Source: Hymenobacter sp. BRD128
Lineage (GTDB): Bacteria; Bacteroidota; Bacteroidia; Cytophagales; Hymenobacteraceae
Direction: 5' to 3'
Length of the DNA: 64,000 nt
Assembly: GCF_013256625.1 (NCBI RefSeq)
Contig: NZ_CP053908.1
Span: forward strand, 3,100,001 to 3,164,000
Shown here: one piece after another, positions 27,185-34,132 of the stretch
How the letters are laid out: every line of letters starts with the position of its first letter
Position numbering within the stretch: position 1 is the stretch's first letter
Translations under genes and position numbers: made by a program
The notes under the pieces: generated by a model
What the model saw: the letters and a program-made list of their open reading frames with translations, nothing else
Database searches by the model: none
What the model was told of the DNA's origin: nothing

Positions 27185-28084
27185 ATGATTAAGCGTTTAC
27201 TATTCTCTTTACTGGTCGCTAGCCTGCTGCCCGCGCTAGGGTGGGCCCAGCAGGAAGGCCGCATTACGGGCCGCGTGGTGGATGAAAAAACCCAGGACCC
27301 AATTCCGTTTGCCTCTATCAACCTGCGCGAAGAGCAGACCGGTGCCCTCACCAACGAGTACGGCTACTTTCAGCTAGCCATGCCCACCAAGGTAACCGAA
27401 GACTCGGTCATTGTGATGGCGCTAGGCTACAAGCGCACGGCGCTCTTCGTGAAGCGCGGCGCCAATATGGAGGAAATCATTATTCAGCTACCCAAGCAGG
27501 CCATCGCGCTGGCCAACGTGCAGGTCGAGACAAAGGGTGTGAAGCCGACGCTGCTCGGGGCGCACTCCAACTCGCCGGCGGCGGGCATGATTCAGGGCAT
27601 GCCGGGCAGCCAGTACGCCTTCATGTGCAAGAACGACAAGGCTAAAAAGCTTGGGCTCATTCGCACGGTGTCGTTTTTCATTGGTGAGAATGGCTTCCCG
27701 CGCGAGCCGTTCCGGGTGCGCATTTACAAGGCCAACGGCAACTATAATGCGCCCAACGAAGACATGCTCACCGAGAGCGTGATTGTGTCGGCGGCGCGCG
27801 GCGGCGAGTGGTTCACGGTCGATTTATCGCCCTACAACCTGGTGGCGCCCGAGGAAGGCTTTTACGTGGCGATGGAGTGGATTGTGAGCGGCGATAAATT
27901 CTATACTACTAATTTTATGGATAACTACACGCCCTACGGCCAGATTCTGCGGCCCACGTTTGAGTTTAAGGACAGCCGCACCTGGAGCTACGCCATCGGC
28001 CGGGGCTGGAACCTGGTGACCCTAGCCAACGGCGGCTCGCACTTCAACGCCATGATGCGCGCCGAAGTAGACGCCTATAAATAA
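27185..28084 (+). CDS. exported carboxypeptidase-regulatory-like protein, paralogue 2
   Basis: 299 residues: signal peptide MIKRLLFSLLVASLLPALGWAQ, CarboxypepD_reg-like domain (RITGRVVDEKTQDPIPFAS...TNEYGYFQL), then the same C-terminal region as the gene at 25991 (GMPGSQYAFMCKNDKAKKLG, FFIGENGFPREPFRVRIY, EEGFYVAMEWIVSGDKFY, YTPYGQILRPTFEFK). The two proteins align over their whole length, so this is a tandem duplication. Own promoter and own terminator (28110-28145). The neighbouring feoAB does not by itself indicate a role in iron uptake. Confidence 0.75.
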   Translation: MIKRLLFSLLVASLLPALGWAQQEGRITGRVVDEKTQDPIPFASINLREEQTGALTNEYGYFQLAMPTKVTEDSVIVMALGYKRTALFVKRGANMEEIIIQLPKQAIALANVQVETKGVKPTLLGAHSNSPAAGMIQGMPGSQYAFMCKNDKAKKLGLIRTVSFFIGENGFPREPFRVRIYKANGNYNAPNEDMLTESVIVSAARGGEWFTVDLSPYNLVAPEEGFYVAMEWIVSGDKFYTTNFMDNYTPYGQILRPTFEFKDSRTWSYAIGRGWNLVTLANGGSHFNAMMRAEVDAYK

Positions 28085-28109
28085 GACCTATCGTTTCGGC
28101 AAAAAGCTA

Positions 28110-28145
28110 AAAAGGCCGGCTTCCCCAACGGGAGGCCGGCCTTTT
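28110..28145. terminator. bidirectional terminator between 27185 and 28168 genes
   Basis: Stem AAAAGGCCGGCTTCCC / GGGAGGCCGGCCTTTT (one G-T pair) with a 4-base loop; A run on the left and T run on the right serve both convergent genes. Confidence 0.82.
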
Positions 28146-28167
28146 ACATTGACTGTAGCCTAGTGGG

Positions 28168-28821
28168 CTAGCGCACGCGCACGGCGATTTCGACGCGGCG
28201 GTTTTCCTGGCGGCCGGCGGCCGTGGCATTAGTGGCGGCCGGCTGGCTTTCGCCGAAAGCCTCGGTGCTGAGGTGGTCGGCGGGCAGCTTATTAGTGGTG
28301 ATGAGGTAGTTTTTCACCGCCTCGGCGCGCTGCTGGCTCAGGGCGCGGTTGTAGCTTTTGTCGCCACGCGCGTCGGCAAAGCCCAGCACGCGCACATCCT
28401 TGCCGGGATAGCGCTTGCTGATGGAGGCACTGATTTGCTTGAGTGCCTCGGCCGCACTCGGCTTGATAGTGGCCTTATTGGTGTCGAAAAGCACCTTTTC
28501 TTCCAGGCCATATACCTCGTAATCCTCGTTGCCACGCACGGTTACGCCACTCAAGTTCACTTCGGGCAGCTTCACGTCGGCCAGCTTGGCCTTGGTAAGG
28601 TCGAAGGTATTGCTCACGGCACTACCTACTTTGCTAGCAGCACTATCGACCGAGTTGGCGGCATTAGTGGCAACGTCGCTCACCGTTTTGCCGGTGCGGG
28701 CAACTACGGCCGTATCGGCAGTAGCATCGCCGAGGGTGGTTTTTTCATCCGACTTTTTCAAGTCGTTGCAGCTAGCCAGCAGCACCGAGGCTGCCAGCAG
28801 GGAATAGGCGAATTTTGCCAT
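28168..28821 (-). CDS. OmpA-family peptidoglycan-binding lipoprotein
   Basis: 217 residues. Lipoprotein signal with lipobox LLASC (Cys18). A middle alanine/serine-rich region with regular spacing (VSDVATNAANSVDSAASKVGS) may be a helical linker. The C-terminal OmpA domain (about 105-217) shows VLFDTNKATIKPSA, VLGFADARGDKSYNRALSQQRA and QENRRVEIAVR, with the conserved Asp and Arg that hold meso-diaminopimelate. It likely tethers the outer membrane to the cell wall. Monocistronic between a terminator and the hydrolase gene. Confidence 0.92.
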   Translation of the reverse strand: MAKFAYSLLAASVLLASCNDLKKSDEKTTLGDATADTAVVARTGKTVSDVATNAANSVDSAASKVGSAVSNTFDLTKAKLADVKLPEVNLSGVTVRGNEDYEVYGLEEKVLFDTNKATIKPSAAEALKQISASISKRYPGKDVRVLGFADARGDKSYNRALSQQRAEAVKNYLITTNKLPADHLSTEAFGESQPAATNATAAGRQENRRVEIAVRVR

Positions 28822-28891
28822 GAAATAGGGGGTAAGGTGCCGCTTTCGGGGGAGAAAGCGCCCTTCCTGTACGCAGACCGGTAGCCGAATG

Positions 28892-30316
28892 TTAGCGGGC
28901 CGACGTAGGCGGGCTGCCGGCCGGGGCCGGGGCCGGCGGCGCCTGGGTGGCTAGCCAGGCGCGCACCGCTTCGGCAGCGGCCGGCGAAAAGTTGGGCTGC
29001 GGCTGCCCGCCTACGATGGGCCACTGGTCGGGCGCCGGCTGAAACAAGTGGTTGACGCCCGGCAGCTTGCGCGCCGTTACCGACTTATTGGCCTTCAGGC
29101 CTTTTACCAGCGCGCTCAGGTTGTTGTCGGGGTTGATGACCGTGTCGGCGCTGCCGTAGAGCAGCAGCACGGGGCAGGTTACGCTGGCCAGGTTTTCGGC
29201 CGGGTCAAAGCCCAGGAAATAGCGGTAGGGCGGCGAAGTCATTTCGGCGGCGCGGGCCTGCACGGCAGCATTATCAAGCACTGGGTTATTCTGCTTCAAG
29301 ATATTAGCCACAATGGCCTGGGCCTGACTACGGTTGATAGTTTGCCGGATGGCGTCGATTATCGCCTTCTGGCGCTTTATTACGATGTCGAGCTGGGCCG
29401 GGGCTAGCTGCAAGCTGCGCAAAGTAGCTTCCTGCTGCTGCATGGCAATGTCGCCGCCCGGCAGCCCGTAGGGGGCTAGCCCCACTACAAACGCCGGAGG
29501 GGTGGGCTGGGCCGCCGCCAGCAGGGCCACGTTGCCGCCTTCACCGTGCCCCACCAGGCCCACTTGCTTAGCCACGATTTCGGGGCGGGCGCGCAGGAAG
29601 GCCAGCGCGGCCTGGGCATCGCCGAGCTGGTCGGCTAGGGTAGCCTGGGCATCGCCGCCCGATTGCCCGGTGCCGCGGTCGTCGAAGCGCAGCACCGCGA
29701 TGCCGCGCCGCGTCAGAAAATCGGCCAGCCGGCCAATGGGCGCGAAGTCATTCACGGTGCCGTTGCGGTCCTGGGCACCCACATCGCTGAGCAAAGCCAC
29801 GGCCGGAAACGGCCCCGGCCCGGCGGGCACGGTGAGCGTGCCCGCCAGCTGCACGCCCGCCTTGGCATTGCTAAACGTCACATTTTCTTCGCGGTAGGGC
29901 GGCGTAAGGCGGGGCCGGGCGGCCTGCTGCGGCACGGTGCGCGTGAGCGTAAGCGGCACCTCAAAGCCCGGCTGCTGCCAGGCACCTTGCAGCTGCTTGC
30001 CGTCGGGCAGCAGGCGCCCGGTGAAGCGGCAGTTGGCTTCGGCCGACACGAACACTACCGTATCGGCGTGAGTCGTTACCGTAACGGCCAGATTATTAAC
30101 CCGCTGCAACGGCACGTCGAGCGTCGCGAAATAGTCGCCGCTGCTGAGCTTGACGAGGCGAAATGTCACATCGAGCTGGCCGCCGGGCAGCTTCAAAGGG
30201 CCTTTCCAGAGACCGTCGAGCGGGTCGGGGGCCGGCGGGACTGTGGCGCGGCCGGGCAGCGCCAGCGTGAGCAGCAGGGCTAGCAGCGAGTAGAACCTAA
30301 GTCGAATAGCAGTCAT
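28892..30316 (-). CDS. exported alpha/beta hydrolase-fold protein lacking the nucleophilic serine
   Basis: 474 residues with a signal peptide (LRFYSLLALLLTLALPGRATV), an N-terminal beta-rich domain (about 30-125) common in Bacteroidota hydrolases of this type, and an alpha/beta hydrolase domain: FPAVALLSDVGAQDRNGTVNDF, GIAVLRFDDRGTGQSGG, VGLVGHGEGGNVALLAAA. In relatives the elbow is GHSEGG; here codon 258 is GGT, so Gly replaces Ser. The other triad residues appear kept (YGSADTVINPDNN for Asp, GVNHLFQP for His). It may be catalytically dead, or the base may be miscalled. A 12-base palindrome lies just upstream of the start. Confidence 0.8.
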   Translation of the reverse strand: MTAIRLRFYSLLALLLTLALPGRATVPPAPDPLDGLWKGPLKLPGGQLDVTFRLVKLSSGDYFATLDVPLQRVNNLAVTVTTHADTVVFVSAEANCRFTGRLLPDGKQLQGAWQQPGFEVPLTLTRTVPQQAARPRLTPPYREENVTFSNAKAGVQLAGTLTVPAGPGPFPAVALLSDVGAQDRNGTVNDFAPIGRLADFLTRRGIAVLRFDDRGTGQSGGDAQATLADQLGDAQAALAFLRARPEIVAKQVGLVGHGEGGNVALLAAAQPTPPAFVVGLAPYGLPGGDIAMQQQEATLRSLQLAPAQLDIVIKRQKAIIDAIRQTINRSQAQAIVANILKQNNPVLDNAAVQARAAEMTSPPYRYFLGFDPAENLASVTCPVLLLYGSADTVINPDNNLSALVKGLKANKSVTARKLPGVNHLFQPAPDQWPIVGGQPQPNFSPAAAEAVRAWLATQAPPAPAPAGSPPTSAR

Positions 30317-30325
30317 TTACACGTG

Positions 30326-30374
30326 AATAAATTAGCGGGCCGGGTGCTGGCACAATTCCGAACGCTAATTTATT
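30326..30374. repeat. 12-bp inverted repeat upstream of the 28892-30316 gene
   Basis: AATAAATTAGCG (30326-30337) and its exact complement (30363-30374), separated by 25 bases, lie 10-58 bases before the minus-strand ATG at 30316, within the 137-base gap before murF-alr's end. It could be an operator, or a remnant of a small repeat. Confidence 0.45.
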
Positions 30375-30453
30375 ACCGGCTACGCATTTGCCCAGCGCGC
30401 AGCCCAACTAATCCGCAGCTAACTATCTATTCAGCAATTCGTAAGCACGCTCA

Positions 30454-33045
30454 CTATTCGCTCACGAACACCCGCTTCACGCGCTCGCTCACGTTGGTGA
30501 GTAGCTCATACGGGATGGTGCCGATGCGCTGGGCCAATTCGCTCGTACTCAATCCTTCACCAAATACTACGGCCACGTCGCCGGGCCGGGCCTCGGGCAC
30601 GTTGGTCACGTCCACCATCACCATATCCATGCACACCGAGCCTACCACCGGCGCGCGGCGGCCGTGCAGCAGCACCAGCCCCTGGCCGTTGGAGAAGCGC
30701 CGGTCGTAGCCATCGGCGTAGCCAATGGCCAGCGTAGCCACGCGGCGCTCGTGAGCCGTGGCGGCGCCCCGGCGGCCGTAGCCCACGGTGCTGCCGGCGG
30801 GCAGGGTTTTTATTTGGGAGATAGTGGTTTTCAACGTGCTCACCGGCAGCAGATTATGCGCCTCCTCGGCGCCGGCCTCCACGCCGTAGAGCCCCACACC
30901 GAGCCGCACCATGTCGAGCTGCGCCTCCGGGAAACGCCGGATGCCGGCCGAGTTGAGCGCGTGCTTGAGCGCCGGGTAGCCCAGCACCTGCTCGATGGCG
31001 GCGGCCATGCGCCGGAAGGTGGCGAGCTGCTGCTGCGTAAAATCGTCGTGGCTAGGGTCGTCGGCGGCGGCGAGGTGCGTCATGATGCCCGCTACCGGCA
31101 GGGCGGCGCGGTGGGCGGCCAGCAGCGCCAGCAAGTCGGGCAATTCCTCTTCGGCGAAGCCTAGCCGGCGCATGCCGGTGTCGAGCTTGAGGTGCAGCGA
31201 CGGCAGCGGGCCGGCGCCGTCGGCGCTGGCTTCGCGGGCCGCTTGCAGGTAGTCGCGCAGGCGCTCGATAGAGTAGATTTCCGGCTCCAGCCGATAGCGC
31301 CGCAGCTGGTCAAACGAGTCAGGACCAGGATTCAGCACCATGATGGGCAGGCTGATACCGTTGTCGCGCAGCTGCTGGCCTTCATCGGCGTAGGCCACGG
31401 CCAGATAGTCGGCCCGCTGAAATTCGAGCAGGCTAGCCACTTCATACGAGCCGCTGCCGTAGGCAAAGGCCTTCACCATCACCATGAGCTTAGTGCCCGG
31501 CTTGAGGCGCTGGCGGTAGTACTGGAGGTTGTGCGTCAGTGCGTCGAGGTTTACTTCCAGCACCGTGCCGTGCTGGGGCTGCTGCAAGGCCGCCACCACC
31601 CGCTCGAAGCCAAAGCGCCGGGCACCCTTGATTAGTATCGTTTCGTTCTGAAAATCAGCCGGTCGCAAGTCGGCTAGCAGCGCCTCGGTGGTGGGGTAAA
31701 ACTGAGTTTTGAATTTTGAATGCTGAATTTTGAGTTGGCTATCCTTCACTTCTTCAAACTCATGACTCAGCGCATCCCCCACCCCGATGAGCCGCGTCAC
31801 GCCGTGGGCCTGCACCAGCGCCGCCACGCGGCCGTAGAGCTCGGCAGTACCCAAGCCCGATTCGAGCACGTCGCTGAGAATGAGCGTACGGCCACCGGGC
31901 CGGGCCTGCCGGCTCAGCGCATCGAGGGCTAGCGAGAGGCCAGCCAGGTCGTTGTTGTAGGTATCGTCGAGCAGGTAGCAGCCGTGGCGGCCGGCCTTCA
32001 TTTCGAGGCGCATGGCCACGGGGTGCAGGCGCAGCAGCCGGCGCTGCATCTCGGCCGGGGCCAGGGCGTGGGCGGGGTCGAGCTGGCGCCAGAGCAGCAC
32101 GGCCAGGCAGTGCAGGGCATTTTCGACCGAGGGCTCGTCGGCGAAGGGCAGCGTGAAGCGCGCGGCGGCGCGCAAGGCCAGGTGCTCGGCCGGAAAGTGC
32201 GCGGTGGCCGCCGTTTCGCTCAGCCGCACCCGCACGGTGGTGGTGCCCGCCGTGGTGGGCTTAAGGCGAAAGCGCAGGGCCGCACCGGGGGCATTGTGGC
32301 GCGTCCAGGCCAGGGCAGGTAGGCCACGCGTCCGCACGGCCGCGTGCACCAGGGGCTGGTCGGCGCAGTACACGAGTAGTTCGAAGCCGGGCTGCTCGAA
32401 TAGCCGCAGCTTTTCAGTCAGCTTTTCTTCTGCTGAGGCAAAGCCCGCGTCGTGGGCCGTGCCCAGCGTAGTAAAAATGCCGTGCGTGGGCCGGATAATG
32501 CTGGCTAGCCTTTGCATCTCGCCGCGCTCCGAAATACCGGCCTCGAAGATGCCCAGCGTGTGCCGGCCGGGCGCCAGCTCCCACACGCTCAGCGGCACGC
32601 CCACCTGCGAGTTGTAGCTCTTAGGCGAGCGGCAAATATCTTCGTCGGGGGCCAGCAGCTGGGCTAGCCACTCCTTCACAATAGTCTTGCCATTGGAGCC
32701 CGTGATGGCCCACACCGGCCCGGCAAAAGCCGCCCGGTGGCGCGCGGCCAGCGCTTGCAGCGCGGCCAGCGTATCGGCCACCCGCACGAAACCCGCGCCG
32801 GCAAACGGCACCAGGCTAGCCGGCGGATGGCTCACCACGAATAACCGCACTCCCTTGGCGTACAGCGCGGCCAGGTGCTGGTGGCCGTCGTGGTTAGGCC
32901 CGCGCAGGGCAAAGAATACGGCGCCTTCTACCAGGCCCACGCGGCGGCTGTCGAGCAGCAGCGTGGTCAAGGCATCGTTGGTGGCGGGGGCTTGCAGCAG
33001 GGTGCCACCGAGCAGGGCGGGCAGGTCGGAAAAGCGGATGGGCAT
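30454..33045 (-). CDS. MurF-Alr fusion: UDP-MurNAc-tripeptide D-Ala-D-Ala ligase / alanine racemase
   Basis: 863 residues from the ATG at 33045. The first ~480 residues are MurF, which adds D-Ala-D-Ala to the peptidoglycan precursor: the P-loop GSNGKT is at 116-121. The rest is alanine racemase, which makes D-Ala: GTVLEVNLDALTHNL, the PLP lysine Lys525 in VMVKAFAYGSG, RLGVGLYGVEAG, AIGYADGYDRRFSNG with the catalytic Tyr region and SVCMDMVMVDVT. This fusion is known from Bacteroidota. Residues 436-448 (SQLKIQHSKFKTQ) are a Lys/Gln-rich patch encoded by AT-rich repeats, unlike the rest of the gene. The longer frame to 33087 overlaps the promoter, so I reject it. Confidence 0.95.
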   Translation of the reverse strand: MPIRFSDLPALLGGTLLQAPATNDALTTLLLDSRRVGLVEGAVFFALRGPNHDGHQHLAALYAKGVRLFVVSHPPASLVPFAGAGFVRVADTLAALQALAARHRAAFAGPVWAITGSNGKTIVKEWLAQLLAPDEDICRSPKSYNSQVGVPLSVWELAPGRHTLGIFEAGISERGEMQRLASIIRPTHGIFTTLGTAHDAGFASAEEKLTEKLRLFEQPGFELLVYCADQPLVHAAVRTRGLPALAWTRHNAPGAALRFRLKPTTAGTTTVRVRLSETAATAHFPAEHLALRAAARFTLPFADEPSVENALHCLAVLLWRQLDPAHALAPAEMQRRLLRLHPVAMRLEMKAGRHGCYLLDDTYNNDLAGLSLALDALSRQARPGGRTLILSDVLESGLGTAELYGRVAALVQAHGVTRLIGVGDALSHEFEEVKDSQLKIQHSKFKTQFYPTTEALLADLRPADFQNETILIKGARRFGFERVVAALQQPQHGTVLEVNLDALTHNLQYYRQRLKPGTKLMVMVKAFAYGSGSYEVASLLEFQRADYLAVAYADEGQQLRDNGISLPIMVLNPGPDSFDQLRRYRLEPEIYSIERLRDYLQAAREASADGAGPLPSLHLKLDTGMRRLGFAEEELPDLLALLAAHRAALPVAGIMTHLAAADDPSHDDFTQQQLATFRRMAAAIEQVLGYPALKHALNSAGIRRFPEAQLDMVRLGVGLYGVEAGAEEAHNLLPVSTLKTTISQIKTLPAGSTVGYGRRGAATAHERRVATLAIGYADGYDRRFSNGQGLVLLHGRRAPVVGSVCMDMVMVDVTNVPEARPGDVAVVFGEGLSTSELAQRIGTIPYELLTNVSERVKRVFVSE
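31702..31740. repeat. AT-rich TTTTGAA-type repeat inside the MurF coding region
   Basis: A run of TTTTGAATTTTGAA-like units, far lower in GC than the gene around it. Such GAATTTTGA repeats are common between genes in Bacteroidota. In frame it encodes SQLKIQHSKFKTQ, just before the conserved YPTTEALLADL segment of MurF. Confidence 0.6.
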
Positions 33046-33052
33046 GGCCCGG

Positions 33053-33060
33053 CAAAGGTC
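33053..33060 (-). promoter_or_regulatory. candidate -7 box (GACCTTTG) of murF-alr, 7 bases from the start
   Basis: One mismatch to TAnnTTTG, ends 7 bases before the chosen ATG; part of a recurrent ACCTTTG-N4-9-ATG arrangement that implies a leaderless mRNA. Confidence 0.4.
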
Positions 33061-33090
33061 GGGCAGTAGCACGACGCTTCGCGCCACTGC

Positions 33091-33927
33091 CTAAAAATCG
33101 GTTGGCTCGCCGAGGTAGGCGAAGTCGTCGATTTCTTTTAGTAGGCGCTGCAATTTGTCGCGCACCATCTGGTAAGCGAAGCCGCCGAGCAGCAAATGCA
33201 CCGGCGGGTTGGGCAGGCGCACGAGCTGGTACATGGCTTCGGCAGCCTTCACCGGGTCGCCGGCCTGGTTGCCGTCGCGGCCCAGCGAAGCCTGGAGGCC
33301 CACGCCCACAGTGTCGGCGTAGTCGGCGATTTTATTCTCGGTATAGGTGGCCGACTCGCCGGCCCACTTGGTGCGAAACGGCCCCGGCTCCACGTTGGTC
33401 ACGTGGATGCCCAGTGGCCTCAGCTGCGCGGCCAGGCTCTCGCCGATACCTTCGAGCGCAAACTTTGAGGCGTTGTAAATGCCCGCGTGCGCCATGCCGA
33501 TAAAGCCGCCCACCGAGGTTACGTTGAGAATGTGGCCGGCCCGGCGCTCGCGCAGGTGCGGCAGCACCGCCCGAATGATGCGCAGAGGCCCCGTTATGTT
33601 CACGTTGAACTGCCGAATAGTTTCGGCTTCGGTAATCTCCTCGATGCTGCCCAGCGAGCCGTAGCCGGCGTTGTTCACCACCACATCGAGGTGGCCGAAG
33701 GCGGCAATAGCGTGCGCCACGGCGCCAGTTATCTGGGCAGCGTCGGTCACATCGACCAGCACGCCCAAGCTCTGGCCGGGCTTGCGCCGGGTAAATTCTT
33801 CAACCTGCGGCGACTGCCGGAAGGTGGCCACCACGCGCTCGCCCTTGTCGAGCAGCACGCTAGCCAGCGCCTCGCCAAGGCCGGTCGAGGCCCCGGTAAT
33901 AAACCAGGTTTTTTGGGTATCAGACAT
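33091..33927 (-). CDS. short-chain dehydrogenase/reductase (SDR) family oxidoreductase
   Basis: 278 residues, classical SDR. NAD(P)-binding TGASTGLGEA near the N-terminus, then DVTDAAQ, NNAGYGSLGSIEEI, catalytic Ser in LNVTSVGGFIG and the active-site YNASKFALEG (Y-x-x-x-K). The C-terminal part (VEPGPFRTKWAGES) is typical for reductases annotated simply as SDR; substrate not predictable. No signal peptide. It ends 45 bases before the murF-alr start on the same strand; divergent from the YfhO gene. Confidence 0.93.
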   Translation of the reverse strand: MSDTQKTWFITGASTGLGEALASVLLDKGERVVATFRQSPQVEEFTRRKPGQSLGVLVDVTDAAQITGAVAHAIAAFGHLDVVVNNAGYGSLGSIEEITEAETIRQFNVNITGPLRIIRAVLPHLRERRAGHILNVTSVGGFIGMAHAGIYNASKFALEGIGESLAAQLRPLGIHVTNVEPGPFRTKWAGESATYTENKIADYADTVGVGLQASLGRDGNQAGDPVKAAEAMYQLVRLPNPPVHLLLGGFAYQMVRDKLQRLLKEIDDFAYLGEPTDF

Positions 33928-34091
33928 GAGATTAGTCTTGTGGAATGAGGCAGCAAGACACGCAGCGCGGGTCGATTGTTTTTACCAGCGGGGTTGAAAA
34001 TGAAGCGGAAAATATTGTCTGTGGCTGGCACGAACTATTCTGTGCTAGCCAGGCACAGGCACTTCATTCTATGCATCCCCCGCCCCGGCGC

Positions 34092-34099
34092 TACCTTCG
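34092..34099 (+). promoter_or_regulatory. candidate -7 box (TACCTTCG) for the YfhO gene
   Basis: One mismatch to TAnnTTTG, 33 bases before the ATG at 34133. The similar octamer TATCTTCG precedes recQ and manC. Confidence 0.3.
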
Positions 34100-34132
34100 G
34101 GCTTTAGTTGCCTACTCGTAGTTAAGCGCCCG

